Part shown: piece by piece, positions 26,576 to 36,008 of the stretch
How positions within the stretch are numbered: position 1 is the stretch's first letter
Layout: every line of letters begins with the position of its first letter
NCBI GenBank assembly: GCA_016719885.1
Contig: JADJYF010000012.1
Coordinates: 172,609 to 236,608 of the forward strand
Reading direction: 5' to 3'
DNA from: Pseudomonadota bacterium
Lineage (GTDB): Bacteria; Pseudomonadota; Gammaproteobacteria; Ga0077536
Length of the DNA: 64,000 bases
Position numbers and translations under genes: made by a program
Notes under the pieces: model-generated
Told to the model about the DNA's origin: nothing
The model's input: only the letters and a program-made list of their open reading frames with translations
The model's database searches: none

Positions 26576-27175
26576 ATGTCTCCACCCCGCGGTAGGCCCC
26601 GCCAGTTCGAGCACGGCGCGGTGCTGCTGCGCGCACTCGAAGTGTTCTGGCGGCAAGGCTTTGCGGCCACCACCATGGACAACCTGGCGGCGGCCATGGG
26701 GCTCAACAAGCCCAGTCTCTACAACGCCTACGGCGACAAGCAGGCCATCTACCGCCAGGCGCTGGCGGCCTTCATCGCCCAGGTCGAACAGGAGGTCGGC
26801 GCCGCCCTCGCCAGCAGCGGCGAGCTGCGCGAAGCGCTGCAAGCCTTCTTCGATGGCGCACTGGCCGTGTATTGCGCCCATGACCCACCCCTGGGCTGTT
26901 TCGCCATCTGCACCGCCACCGCCGAAGCCGTCGCCCATGGGGAAATCCAGCGCGACCTGGCCGGCGTCATCGCCGGTCTGGATGGCATGTTGGCCGCACG
27001 TTTCAGCGCCGCGCTCGACGCCGGGCAGATCAAACCGACGCCCACCCCGCGTGACCGCGCGCGCTTGACCCAGGCGGTGCTGCACAGCCTGGCGGTGCGT
27101 TCGCGTGCGGGGGAGTCGCGGGACAGCTTGCGCGAATTGGCGACCCAGGCCATCGCCATGGTGTGTGGTGACTGA
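26576..27175 (+). CDS. TetR/AcrR family transcriptional regulator
   Basis: A 199-residue TetR repressor. The N-terminal HTH is AATTMDNLAAAMGLNKPSLY followed by NAYGDKQAIYRQAL, a pattern close to the group that regulates oxidoreductase and detoxification genes. The C-terminal ligand domain has LGCFAICTATAEA. It lies 113 bp downstream of the GST on the same strand and may regulate it, perhaps through the palindrome at 25793; this is inference. Confidence 0.9.
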   Translation: MSPPRGRPRQFEHGAVLLRALEVFWRQGFAATTMDNLAAAMGLNKPSLYNAYGDKQAIYRQALAAFIAQVEQEVGAALASSGELREALQAFFDGALAVYCAHDPPLGCFAICTATAEAVAHGEIQRDLAGVIAGLDGMLAARFSAALDAGQIKPTPTPRDRARLTQAVLHSLAVRSRAGESRDSLRELATQAIAMVCGD

Positions 27176-27177
27176 GG

Positions 27178-27195
27178 GCGCGAGTTCATTCGCGC
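27178..27195. repeat. Type II REP-like palindrome, variant
   Basis: gcgcgagttcattcgcgc is a near-palindrome related to the type II units, located right after the TetR stop codon and before the convergent AhpD-like gene. Confidence 0.5.
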
Positions 27196-27207
27196 CGTCA
27201 GCGACGT

Positions 27208-27762
27208 TCAATCTTTCCTGGGCTGCAACTGTTCGAGCGAATAGGTGCCGGCGCTCGGCTCGAGTTCTATTTCGAACACTTCCATCACGCGCGCCGCCAG
27301 GCCATAGAAGGCGGCGGCCAAGGTCAACTCCACCAGTTGTCGTGGCGGCAACAGGGCCGCGAGCGCCTGGAACGTCGCATCGGACACCCGCACCTTGGTC
27401 GTCAACTCGTCGGTGAAGGCCAGCGTCTTGTTCTCGAGATCGTTGAACGCCGCCGCGCCCGCGCCCTCGGCGATGGCCGCAACCTGCGCATCGCTCGCCC
27501 CGCACTGCTTCGCGATCGGGACGTGTTGCGTCCACTCGTAGTGCGCGCCGGTCAGATGCGCGACGCGCAGGATCGCCAGCTCGCGCAGTTTGCCGTCCAG
27601 CGACTGCCCGCTGAGGATGGACGAGCCCATGGCCAGGAACGGAATGAAATTACCTTGCGCATGGGACAGGATGCGCAGGATGTTGAGCGGCGGCAGTTGC
27701 GCCAGCCGCGTGCGCACTTTGTCGTCGAGCTCGGCGGGATCGGGATAGGGAATGCGCGCCAC
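27208..27762 (-). CDS. Carboxymuconolactone decarboxylase family (AhpD-like) protein
   Basis: A 184-residue all-helical protein. DGKLRELAILRVAHLTGAHYEWTQH matches the CMD/AhpD core split over two helices (LRELAILRVAHLTGAHYEW). The CxxC pair of peroxidase-active AhpD proteins is absent (HYEW at this place), so alkylhydroperoxidase activity is unlikely and a decarboxylase-like or unknown role remains. Family repeats LVELTLAAAFYGLAARVMEV follow. A TetR gene converges on it, and an amidohydrolase lies upstream on the same strand. Confidence 0.87.
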   Translation of the reverse strand: MARIPYPDPAELDDKVRTRLAQLPPLNILRILSHAQGNFIPFLAMGSSILSGQSLDGKLRELAILRVAHLTGAHYEWTQHVPIAKQCGASDAQVAAIAEGAGAAAFNDLENKTLAFTDELTTKVRVSDATFQALAALLPPRQLVELTLAAAFYGLAARVMEVFEIELEPSAGTYSLEQLQPRKD

Positions 27763-27858
27763 GGAACCTCCTCGTCGGTGTCATGGAGGGCAGACGATAC
27801 TGCGCTCGAGCCGACGGTAACGCGCGACCGCGAAGCGGTCAAACCACGCGCGTGCGTG

Positions 27859-28710
27859 TCAGCGACGCGGCGCCCAACGATAGACGCGCGTGAGGCTGCC
27901 GCCCATCAAGGCCGCGCGCTCGCTGCTCGACAGTCCCAGCGCATCACGAAACATGTCGACGCCTTGCGCATAGGTGACGAAGGCCGTGGCGCGCGTCCAG
28001 TCCGTGCCCCACAGGCAACGCTCGAAGCCGTAAGCATCGAACAGGCGTTTCAAGGGCGCATGGATGTCGGCATAGGGATAGGGCTGATGCGACAAGGTGC
28101 AGGCGCCCGTGATCTTGATGACGACATTGTCGAGGCGCGCCAGTGCCAACACTTCATCCAGCGCGGCGAACGGCGCGGCCGGTGGCGGTGGCGTGAACGC
28201 CTGGCGCAGCCCGCAGTGATCGAGCACCAGCTGGGTGTCGGGATGCGCGCGCGCCAGGGTGGCGAAGAGGTGGAGTCGCTCCCAGGCGAGGATATTGATC
28301 GGCAGCGCGTGTCGGGCGCCGGCCTTGAGGATGCGCGACAGCCCCGGATCCTTTTCATCGATGACATGGTCGTGCCACAGCACGATGCGCGCGCCGACCG
28401 CCCCGGGCGTACGCGCCCATTGGGCGATCTCCTCTTCAATCGCGGGCGAGGCCGGATCGAAAGGCTTGATGAGCCCGAAGCGGTCGCCGTGCCTGGCATG
28501 CACCTCGAGCGCATAGCTCGCGTCGAAGCGATACAAACTCCACGGCGAGATCAACAGCGCGCCGTCGACGCCCACCGCGTCCATGGCCGCCACCATGTCG
28601 TCGCCCGTGACTTCATCCGGACCGTGCAGATGGCCGACCCAGGGTCGCGCCGCGTGGTTGCGCTGGTAGGCGTGGACCTGGGCGTCGATGACGAGAGAGT
28701 CGTGGGACAT
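27859..28710 (-). CDS. Amidohydrolase family protein (COG3618-like metal-dependent hydrolase)
   Basis: A 283-residue TIM-barrel hydrolase. The first metal motif is VIDAQVHAY, the mid-barrel histidine is in LVLDHCGLRQ, and the final aspartate in CLWGTDWTRA. The family includes lactonases and decarboxylases acting on aromatic-ring fission or sugar lactone products. It lies about 97 bp upstream of the AhpD-like gene on the same strand, a frequent pairing in catabolic clusters. No exact substrate can be given. Confidence 0.85.
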   Translation of the reverse strand: MSHDSLVIDAQVHAYQRNHAARPWVGHLHGPDEVTGDDMVAAMDAVGVDGALLISPWSLYRFDASYALEVHARHGDRFGLIKPFDPASPAIEEEIAQWARTPGAVGARIVLWHDHVIDEKDPGLSRILKAGARHALPINILAWERLHLFATLARAHPDTQLVLDHCGLRQAFTPPPPAAPFAALDEVLALARLDNVVIKITGACTLSHQPYPYADIHAPLKRLFDAYGFERCLWGTDWTRATAFVTYAQGVDMFRDALGLSSSERAALMGGSLTRVYRWAPRR

Positions 28711-28772
28711 CGGGATCCTTGCCGGTGGTATGGGCCAGAATTCAGTCTGACATTCGAACGACGAAAGGTGGC

Positions 28773-28794
28773 GTCAGGCTGAAGCCCGACCCAC
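28773..28794. repeat. Type I REP-like palindrome
   Basis: gtcaggctgaagcccgac plus ccac, one mismatch from the type I consensus, located between the amidohydrolase start and the hemY stop. Confidence 0.7.
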
Positions 28795-28804
28795 AAAGGC
28801 ACGC

Positions 28805-29986
28805 TCAGCTCGTCGCCAACTCCAGGCCCTGCTTGCGATAGCGCTGCGCGGCCTCGGCATCACCGGCGCCGTCGGCGACTTCGGCCAGCAGGCGATAGAA
28901 CAGCGGCAGGGGATGATCGCGCACCAGTTGTTCGAGCTGGCTGCGCGCCGGACCCCACAGCTGCGAGCGCATGGCGAGCCGCGCGCGCGCCAGGCGCAAA
29001 CCGGCATCGGCGTCGTGGCGCTGCGCCCACTGTTCGACGCGCCGCAGCTGGCGGGCTGCCGGCTCGCAGTGGATTTCGCCGTAGAGCGCGGCCAGGTCGC
29101 TGTGCCAGCTGTGATCGAGATGGCGCGCGAGCAGACGTTCGGCTTCATCATCGCGCCCGACGCGCATCAGCGCGCGCACATGGGCCGCCAGCACTTCGGG
29201 CGTGGCGCGCAGCGACTTCGAGAAACCTTCCCACAGCGTGGTCAAGGCCGCGGCGTCGAGTTGCGCGTCAGCGAGCACCGCCACCGCGCATTGTCTTTCC
29301 AGGGCGTCGGCCTGGTCATGGCTCATCACCCGGTCGCGACGCAGCGCCGGCAACAGGCGCAGCACGGCGGCATGCTCGCCGCGCTGACGGGCGAGTTTCA
29401 ACTCCAGCGCCAACAGCGCCGGACTCTGCGGCTGGCTGTGCTTGAGCTGCTGGAGCAGCGCCGCGGCCTCGTCGGTGTGCGCCTGATCCAAGAGCCATCC
29501 CGCGCGCTGCATGTCGAGGCTGACGCTCGCTTCCGGTTTCAGGTCGCGCGCCAGGCGCAGGTAATTGTCACGGCGTCCGTTGGCGCTCTGCGCCTGCGCG
29601 GCCTCGGCGGCGGCAAGGTAATGCACTTCCGGTTGCGCCTGGTCGTCGGCGCCGAGGCTGAACAGGCGCTCGGCGCGCGCGTGATCGCCGGCCGCGCGCG
29701 CCAGCAGGCCGTCGGCGAGCGAACGATAGGCACGACGCCGACGATAATCGCCCGACCAGCGTCCGAAGCGTCCGCGCAGGGCGAAAAGATGCGCCATGAG
29801 GCGCAGACCGATGTACAGCGCCAGCACGCTGCCGAGCACCGCGATCACGAAGAACGCGAAGGTCGTGCGGATGACCTTGCCGCCGATGCCGATGACCATG
29901 AAGCCCGGATCGACGGCGATGAAATGACCGGCCAGCACGGCCGCCATCAAGGCCACCAGCACCACCAGGACCAGGCGCACCATCAT
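28805..29986 (-). CDS. hemY: Heme biosynthesis-associated protein HemY
   Basis: A 393-residue inner-membrane protein of the proteobacterial HemY (TPR) type, not the protoporphyrinogen oxidase of the same name. Two N-terminal membrane helices (LVLVVLVALMAAVLAGHF and FAFFVIAVLGSVLALYI) are followed by TPR-like helical repeats (ARAERLFSLGADDQAQPEVH and similar). Last gene of hemC-hemD-hemX-hemY. Its ATG (29986) overlaps the hemX stop by 4 bp. Biochemical role not established. Confidence 0.9.
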   Translation of the reverse strand: MMVRLVLVVLVALMAAVLAGHFIAVDPGFMVIGIGGKVIRTTFAFFVIAVLGSVLALYIGLRLMAHLFALRGRFGRWSGDYRRRRAYRSLADGLLARAAGDHARAERLFSLGADDQAQPEVHYLAAAEAAQAQSANGRRDNYLRLARDLKPEASVSLDMQRAGWLLDQAHTDEAAALLQQLKHSQPQSPALLALELKLARQRGEHAAVLRLLPALRRDRVMSHDQADALERQCAVAVLADAQLDAAALTTLWEGFSKSLRATPEVLAAHVRALMRVGRDDEAERLLARHLDHSWHSDLAALYGEIHCEPAARQLRRVEQWAQRHDADAGLRLARARLAMRSQLWGPARSQLEQLVRDHPLPLFYRLLAEVADGAGDAEAAQRYRKQGLELATS

Positions 29987-31104
29987 GGCTGGGCGGAGGG
30001 CTCCGTCGGCGTCGACTGCGCGGTTTCGGCGGGCGCGGGTGCGGGCGTGGCCGGCGTGACGGGCGCGACACGCAGCGCTTCGCGCGCGGCGCGCACCGCG
30101 TCGAGGCTGGCGTTGACGTCGGGCAGCTTGGGCGCGAGTTCGATGTTGCGCACATCGGTCAGCATCTGCGCCAGCGCCTTCACGCCGGCATCGTCGGCGT
30201 CGTAGTAGCGCGACACGGCGTCCTGCACGATCTCCACCGCCACGCGGTAGTTGGTGGTGTCCCGTTCGAGGATGGCGAGGCGCGCGCTCGACAGTTCGAG
30301 TTTCAGGTTCTGTTCGACGAAGTGGCGCAGCTTGGGATCGAACAGCACGCTGTCCGGCAGTTCGTCGTCCTTGATCTGGACCAGGCTCATGAGGTCGTCC
30401 CACATGGCCTGCAACACGCCGCGCCAGTTGTCGGGCGTGACGCGCTGTTCCCGGCTGTGCTTGAACGACGTATCGACCTCGGCGATCGCCTTGGTGGGCA
30501 GGCGGTCGGCCTTGCGGATCTGCGCGGCGAATTTCAGCGACAGCCCTTCGATGTCGGGCTCGGCCACCGCCGCCAAGGCCTGCAGGTCGCGCGCCAGCTG
30601 TTCGCGCAGCGGCGCGAGCGCCGGATGCTCGGCGCCGCGCAAACGCTCGTCCGCGGCCGCGAGCGCCGCCCGCGCACTGGCGACGTCATGCGCGAGCGCC
30701 AGGCGCTGGCTGGCGGTCAGCACCAGGTATTCGCATTCGGCCAGCACCCAGTCGAGGGCATGATCGCCACGCTGCGCGGCGAGTTCGTTCACGGACCGGC
30801 TCAAAGCCTGGTTGTCACGACGCAAGGTTTCGATAGCGGCCAGCGTGTCGCCGTGATTGTTCTCGAGCTTGGCGAGGCGCTGGTCCGCGTCGCTCACGCG
30901 CCTCGCCAGTTCGTCGCGCTCGGCGCCGACATCGTCGAGACGTGCGCGCAGCGCGGCGGCGCCCGGCTCGGCGACGAAGCGCGTCCAGTAATATCCGCCG
31001 GCCGCCAGCGCCACGGTCAGGATCAGGGCCAGCAGCGCGAGCTTGCCACCGCGCGCGGGCGCGGCTTGCGGCGCGGCGGCCGCCGGGGGCGGGGTATCGC
31101 TCAT
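29983..31104 (-). CDS. hemX: HemX, uroporphyrinogen-III C-methyltransferase-like membrane protein
   Basis: A 373-residue protein with an N-terminal cytosolic Pro/Ala stretch, one membrane helix (LALLALILTVALAAGGYYW), a coiled-coil segment (DELARRVSDADQRLAKLEN) and the HemX domain with DWVLAECEYLVLTASQRLAL. Despite the name it lacks the SAM-binding methyltransferase domain. It overlaps hemD upstream (ATG 31104) and hemY downstream, each by 4 bp, so the three are translationally coupled. Confidence 0.92.
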   Translation of the reverse strand: MSDTPPPAAAAPQAAPARGGKLALLALILTVALAAGGYYWTRFVAEPGAAALRARLDDVGAERDELARRVSDADQRLAKLENNHGDTLAAIETLRRDNQALSRSVNELAAQRGDHALDWVLAECEYLVLTASQRLALAHDVASARAALAAADERLRGAEHPALAPLREQLARDLQALAAVAEPDIEGLSLKFAAQIRKADRLPTKAIAEVDTSFKHSREQRVTPDNWRGVLQAMWDDLMSLVQIKDDELPDSVLFDPKLRHFVEQNLKLELSSARLAILERDTTNYRVAVEIVQDAVSRYYDADDAGVKALAQMLTDVRNIELAPKLPDVNASLDAVRAAREALRVAPVTPATPAPAPAETAQSTPTEPSAQP

Positions 31105-31895
31105 GCTTCGTCGTTGGCCCAGTGGATGAGACGTTTCAAGATGCTGTCGTCGGACGGATTCTCGACCACCAGCGCGCGATGCGTGAAACCACGCGCTTCG
31201 ACTTCCTGGCCGACGCGCGCGCCGACCACCAGCATCTGCATGTCGAACAACTGGTCGATGCCTTCGTCTTCGATTTTCTCTACCAGGTTGTCGAGCACCT
31301 CGATGCTGGTGGCAAGACCGATGTCCGGCACTTTCACCGCGCTCTTCTTGAGGGTCGAACCCAACACCAGCGGCGGCTTGCTGCGCTCGTAGCATTCGCA
31401 ATAGACGACATCGGCATTGCGCCGCTCGAGGGTCTTGGCCAGGTACTCGCGCCCGCCGACGCCGCGGAAGATGACGATACGCTTGTCCTTGATCTTGGCC
31501 TCGGACAGGCCGTCGAGTCGCAACAGCCCTTCGGAGCTGAATTCGCTGGCGGGCGTGATGACGTTCTTGACGCCGAGATTCTTCAGGCACGCGGCGGTGC
31601 CGAGTCCGACCGCGAACACCGCCATGCCGTCCAGCGACTGCCCTTCTTCCTTGATCAGGGCCACGCCAAATTCGGCGGCGTTGCGACTGACGAAGATCAC
31701 GATGTCGAAGCTGGCGAGCTCACGAGCCACGGCGCCCGCCACGGAGCCGTCGTGCAAGCCGGTAATCACGATCATGGGCGCGCGTATGGCGGTGCCGCCG
31801 GCGCCTTCGATGGCGCGCGCCAGGCTCTCGGCCTGTTCGGCCGGGCGCGTCACCAGCACCGAGATTCCGTCCAATGCGTCGTCTTGTGTCTGCAT
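31101..31895 (-). CDS. hemD: Uroporphyrinogen-III synthase
   Basis: A 264-residue protein of normal length. It contains VLVTRPAEQAESLARAIE at the N-terminus, IVIFVSRNAAEFGVAL, IVIFRGVGGREYLAKTL with the conserved RG.GR segment, and ECYERSKP. It closes hydroxymethylbilane to uroporphyrinogen III with inversion of ring D. I used ATG 31895, which lies 7 bp after the hemC stop; the open frame continues further upstream inside hemC. Confidence 0.93.
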   Translation of the reverse strand: MQTQDDALDGISVLVTRPAEQAESLARAIEGAGGTAIRAPMIVITGLHDGSVAGAVARELASFDIVIFVSRNAAEFGVALIKEEGQSLDGMAVFAVGLGTAACLKNLGVKNVITPASEFSSEGLLRLDGLSEAKIKDKRIVIFRGVGGREYLAKTLERRNADVVYCECYERSKPPLVLGSTLKKSAVKVPDIGLATSIEVLDNLVEKIEDEGIDQLFDMQMLVVGARVGQEVEARGFTHRALVVENPSDDSILKRLIHWANDEA

Positions 31896-31902
31896 TTTGG
31901 GA

Positions 31903-32859
31903 TTAACTCTGTTCGTGCAATCGACGCAGGATGCGATCCGCTCCCGCGGCCAGCAAAGCCTGGCCCAATTCATCACCAACACGTTCGGCCTCGGCGACGA
32001 GGCCGCTGGCAGTTTGCCGGACGATGTCGTCGCCGTCGACCGCGGCAACCAGGCCACGCAAGGTCAATTGTCCGTCATGCAATTGCGCATGCCCCGCCAC
32101 CGGCACCGTGCAGCTGCCGCCGAGGCGCGCATTCATGGCGCGCTCGGCATGCACACAGCTGGCGGTCGCGGCATCGTGCAATGGTGCAACCAGGCTTTCA
32201 ATATCAACATCACCACGCCGGCATTCGATACCGATGGCGCCTTGGCCGACCGCTGGCAGCATGTCGCTGACGTCGAACGCGCGAGCAGTGTCGCCATACA
32301 GGCCGAGACGCTTGAGGCCGGCCGCGGCCAGCACGATGGCATCGTATTCGCCGCGTGCCAGGCGACCGAGTCGCGTCGGCACGTTGCCACGCAAATCGAG
32401 CAGCTTGAGGTCGGGCCGCAAGGCGAGGATCTGACTGCGACGGCGCAGGCTCGACGTACCGACCCGGCAGCCCGGCGGCAAGGCGTCGAGGCGCCGCGCG
32501 TCGGCGCTCAGCAATACGTCGCGCGGGTCTTCACGGCCGAGGATGGCGGCGATGTAAAGCTCGTCGGGCAATTCGAACGGCACATCCTTCATCGAATGCA
32601 CGGCGAGATCGGCACGACCTTCCATCATCGCCACCTCGAGCTCCTTGATGAACAGGCCCTTGCCGCCGATCAGCGCCAGCGGCCTGTCGAGAATGCGGTC
32701 ACCGGTGGTGGTGATGGGCACCAGCTCGGTGGCGAGTCCCGGCCACGCGGCTTCCAGCGCGGCCGCGACATGACGACTCTGCCACATCGCCAGTTCGCTG
32801 GCGCGCGTGGCGATGCGCACCAGGGCGCGCGCGGGACGCGGAGTATCGAAACGGGTCAT
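31903..32859 (-). CDS. hemC: Porphobilinogen deaminase (hydroxymethylbilane synthase)
   Basis: A 318-residue enzyme that condenses four porphobilinogens. Motifs: IATRASELAMWQSRHV, TTGDRILDRPLALIGGKGLF, DLAVHSMKDVP with the catalytic aspartate, and RVGTSSLRRRSQ. The dipyrromethane cofactor cysteine is in LGGSCTVPVAGHA (~residue 245). First gene of hemCDXY and divergent from gshB. Confidence 0.96.
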   Translation of the reverse strand: MTRFDTPRPARALVRIATRASELAMWQSRHVAAALEAAWPGLATELVPITTTGDRILDRPLALIGGKGLFIKELEVAMMEGRADLAVHSMKDVPFELPDELYIAAILGREDPRDVLLSADARRLDALPPGCRVGTSSLRRRSQILALRPDLKLLDLRGNVPTRLGRLARGEYDAIVLAAAGLKRLGLYGDTARAFDVSDMLPAVGQGAIGIECRRGDVDIESLVAPLHDAATASCVHAERAMNARLGGSCTVPVAGHAQLHDGQLTLRGLVAAVDGDDIVRQTASGLVAEAERVGDELGQALLAAGADRILRRLHEQS

Positions 32860-33055
32860 GGCTAGCTGCGCTTGCTCGAACGCTGGTTGTGGGCGGCAAT
32901 GCTAACGAGCGCGCCCTTGAAAAACTACTGCGCGAAGCGCCCGGCGCCGGGCCATGCGGCGCGGCCTTGCGCGCCGTCAAGCAGCGAGCCCCCGGACGGG
33001 GAGGTCGGGTGTGATAAGGTGTGTGTTGACCATTCCATAGTTAGAGGGTGTGCGC
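32860..33055. promoter_or_regulatory. Divergent hemC/gshB intergenic region
   Basis: This 196-bp region separates the hem and gshB-pyr operons. On the plus strand TGTGATAAGG (about 33010-33019) could act as an extended -10 for gshB. AGAGGG (33043-33048) is the gshB ribosome-binding site. No -35 box is convincing. Confidence 0.35.
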
Positions 33056-34021
33056 ATGTCACGGCGTCTTGGCGTCATCATGGATCCGATAGACGCGATC
33101 AAGCCCAAGAAGGACACCACGCTCGCGCTGCTGCTCGCAGCCGCCCGTCACGGCTATGAACTCTATTACATGGAGATGTCCGACCTGAGTCTGCGCGACG
33201 GTCGCGCCTGCGCGCGCACGCGACGGCTCAAGGTCCATAACGACCTCGAGCACTGGTACGACTTCGACGGGCCGCGCAGCGAGGAGCCGATGCCGCTGGC
33301 CACGCTCGACGTGGTGCTGATGCGCAAGGACCCGCCCTTCGACATGGAATTCGTGTTCGCCACCTACATGCTCGAACGCGCGCAGGCCGAGGGTGCGCTG
33401 GTGGTGAACGATCCGCGCTCCATTCGCGACGCCAGCGAAAAGCTCTTCACCGCGTGGTTTTCCGATGTGTGTCCGCCGACGCTGGTGACACGCAACATGG
33501 ACGAGCTGCGCGCCTTTCAGCGCGAACATGGCGACATCGTGGTCAAGCCGCTGGACGGCATGGGCGGCGCGTCGGTGTTTCGCGTGCGGCCCGATGACGG
33601 CAACGCCAGCGTCATTTTTGAAACGATCACGGCGCTCGAGCAGCGCTACTGCATGGCGCAGCGCTACCTGCCGGCGATCCTCGACGGCGACAAGCGCATC
33701 CTGGTGGTGGACGGCGTGCCGCTGCCCTACGCCTTGGCGCGCATCCCGGCCAGCGGCGAGCTGCGCGGCAACCTCGCCGCCGGCGGACGCGGCGTGCCGC
33801 AACCCTTGTCGGCGTCCGATCGCGCGATCGCCGAAAGGGTCGCGCCGGAATTGAAAAAGCGCGGCCTCATCTTCGTCGGCCTCGACGTGATCGGCGATCG
33901 GCTGACGGAAATCAACGTCACCAGTCCGACCTGCGCACGCGAGATCGAGGCGGTCTACGACATCGACGTCGGCGGCCTCTTGATGCAGGCCATCGACAGC
34001 CGCCTCGCCGCGCGCGGCTGA
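33056..34021 (+). CDS. gshB: Glutathione synthetase
   Basis: A 321-residue ATP-grasp ligase joining gamma-glutamylcysteine and glycine. Characteristic segments are GVIMDPIDAIKPKKDTTLAL at the N-terminus, LMRKDPPFDMEFVFATYML, VVKPLDGMGGASVFRV (ATP-grasp lysine and glycine loop) and the metal-ligand region EINVTSPTCAREIEA. ATG 33056 has AGAGGG 7 nt upstream; the GTG at 33050 is too close to it. First gene of the gshB-tonB-tonB-algH-ruvX-pyr cluster. Confidence 0.96.
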   Translation: MSRRLGVIMDPIDAIKPKKDTTLALLLAAARHGYELYYMEMSDLSLRDGRACARTRRLKVHNDLEHWYDFDGPRSEEPMPLATLDVVLMRKDPPFDMEFVFATYMLERAQAEGALVVNDPRSIRDASEKLFTAWFSDVCPPTLVTRNMDELRAFQREHGDIVVKPLDGMGGASVFRVRPDDGNASVIFETITALEQRYCMAQRYLPAILDGDKRILVVDGVPLPYALARIPASGELRGNLAAGGRGVPQPLSASDRAIAERVAPELKKRGLIFVGLDVIGDRLTEINVTSPTCAREIEAVYDIDVGGLLMQAIDSRLAARG

Positions 34022-34060
34022 CGAGCGCGACGGGGTCCGCCCACGCGTCGCACTATCGAC

Positions 34061-34964
34061 ATGAGCGAGGCGCTGCTCGAACCGCCGGTGCGGAGCGACG
34101 ACCGGCTGCTGCTGACCATCGTGATCGCGGCGGCGGTGCACGTGATGGTGGTGCTGGGCGTGCGCTTGCCGCCCGACGCGCCGGTCAAGTCGCGGTTCTC
34201 GGCCATGGAAGTGGTGCTGGTACCGGCCGCCGTGCCTGGCGCGCCGGTGGCCACCAACGCCGCGCTGACGCCGGCCGCCGAAAACCAGGACGAACCGCCG
34301 CTGCTGCCCATGCCGCCGGTGGAAAAGCCCGAAATCAAAGCCGCGCCGGCGCCCGTGATCGCGCCCGTCAGGCCCGCGCCGACGCCGCGGGTCGCGGCCC
34401 GGCCCGCGCCAAAAGCAACGCCCAAGCCACGCCGGCGCCGCCCGCGGCAGCCACCGCGCCGCCGGCCGCCGAGGCCGCGCCGGCGCGGCCTCGGGTAGCG
34501 GCGATGCGCCGCCCCTGCCCCTGCCCACCGCCGCGCAGCTCATCGAACGCTCGCTGGCCATCGCCGCCACCGGCGCCGGCCTCATCGAAGAAAAGACCGT
34601 CAGCGGCCAGTCGCTCAGCGAGCGCACGCTCTATATCAGGAACAACACGCGCGATCTGACCGAGATGGCCTATGCCGAGGGCGTGCGCAACCGCGCCAAG
34701 CGCTTCGGCGAGCTGTTCGAACGCGACGTGCCGAGCGGCCGCGTCGGCCTCGACGTGGCGGTGGCCAGCGACGGCAGCCTGGCCAACGTCACCATCACTC
34801 GCTCATCGGGCATCGAGGCCACCGACGCCAAGGCCGTGCGCATCATCGAGAAGGCCGCGCCTTTCGGCGCGCTGCCGCCGGAGATCGCCAAGAAGTACGA
34901 CGTCGCGCACATCGAGTTCACCATGAGCATCGTCGATGACCAGGGCTTCAGCGGTGGTCAGTAA
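34061..34964 (+). CDS. TonB-family energy transducer, frameshifted in its Pro/Ala linker
   Basis: The N-terminal frame (ATG 34061) gives a membrane anchor LLLTIVIAAAVHVMVVLGV and the start of a Pro-rich linker. From about 34425 the frame becomes arginine-rich and ends at 34498. The linker can be followed in a second frame (TPAPPAAATAPPAAE) and then a third, where the TonB C-terminal domain continues (TAAQLIERSLAIAATGAG, then VGLDVAVASDGSLANVTITR and SSGIEATDAKAVRI). This implies two 1-bp losses between 34425 and 34495. The span of 904 bp is not a multiple of three. Either sequencing error in GC-rich DNA or a pseudogene with an intact paralogue next door. Confidence 0.8.
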
Positions 34965-35958
34965 CGTACGCGCGCTACGCCAGGCCACGCGTCCTGGCGA
35001 CTTCAACAGCGACGACCGCCTGGCGCTGACCATCGTCGTCGCCATCGTGCTGCACGCCATGGTGCTGCTGGGTGTGAGTTTCGCGCCCGAGCCCAAGGCG
35101 CCGTCGCGCTTCGAGTCGATGGAAGTGATCCTGGTGGCGGAGAAATCGGCGCGCGCCCCCAAGGAGGCCAAGCTGCTGTCGCAGGCCAATCTCGAGGGTG
35201 GCGGCGACACCGACGACGAGCTCAGGCCCAGCGCGCCGGTCAAGTCGCCCCTGCCGGCGCCGACCGCGGCGGTCGCGAGCCCACCGCCACCGCCGGCGCG
35301 CGCACGGCCGGCGCCGCCGGTGGCACAGCCGGCGCCCGCGCCGGCGCGCCAGGGCCGCACCCAGGTCAAGGATCACGTGGCGCGCGTGGCCCGCCAGGGC
35401 GAATTGCCGGTGCCGCACGAGAGCGCCACGCGACCCACCCAGGTGCGGCCCGAAGCGCCGCCCGAACCGCAACCCGAGCCACAACCGGTGGTCGACAACG
35501 AACCCCTGCCCGACGGCGCACAGCAACTCGTGCACTCCTTCGCCATCGCCAACCTGTCGGCCGAGATCCAGGAAAAACTCGAGAGCCGCGCCAAGCGCCC
35601 GCGCCGCAAGTACGTGTCGGCCACCACCCAGGAATATCGTTACGCGGCCTACATGGAGGCGTGGCGCGCCAAGGTCGAACGCATCGGCAACATCAACTAT
35701 CCCGAGGAGGCGCGTCGTCGGCGCCTGTCGGGCACGGTGATGCTGGACGTGGCGGTCAACCGTGACGGCAGCGTCGGCGAGATCAGCATCCGCAAGTCGT
35801 CCGGCATCACGCTGCTCGATGATGCCGCCGTGCGCAGCGTGCATCTGGCCGCGCCCTATGATCCGCTGCCGCCCGAGATCCGTAAGGAAGTGGACGAACT
35901 GCACGTCACGCGCACCTGGAAATTCTTCGATGCCAGCGGCGTGTCGGTGTCGCGCTGA
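34936..35958 (+). CDS. TonB-family energy transducer (second copy)
   Basis: A 340-residue protein with anchor LALTIVVAIVLHAMVLLGVSF, a long Pro/Ala/Glu-rich periplasmic linker (residues ~95-180) and a C-terminal TonB domain: NINYPEEARRRRLSGTVMLD, VNRDGSVGEISIRKSSG, LAAPYDPLPPEI. It should couple the proton-motive force from an ExbB/ExbD complex to an outer-membrane receptor or another envelope partner. It overlaps the first tonB. The start may be ATG 34936 or GTG 34954. TonB-like genes next to gshB are a conserved gammaproteobacterial arrangement. Confidence 0.9.
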   Translation: MTRASAVVSNVRALRQATRPGDFNSDDRLALTIVVAIVLHAMVLLGVSFAPEPKAPSRFESMEVILVAEKSARAPKEAKLLSQANLEGGGDTDDELRPSAPVKSPLPAPTAAVASPPPPPARARPAPPVAQPAPAPARQGRTQVKDHVARVARQGELPVPHESATRPTQVRPEAPPEPQPEPQPVVDNEPLPDGAQQLVHSFAIANLSAEIQEKLESRAKRPRRKYVSATTQEYRYAAYMEAWRAKVERIGNINYPEEARRRRLSGTVMLDVAVNRDGSVGEISIRKSSGITLLDDAAVRSVHLAAPYDPLPPEIRKEVDELHVTRTWKFFDASGVSVSR

Positions 35959-36008
35959 GCCGCATGGCGCGGCTTGTCAGCGCACGCCGCCAGGGAGAAA
36001 CTGACTCG

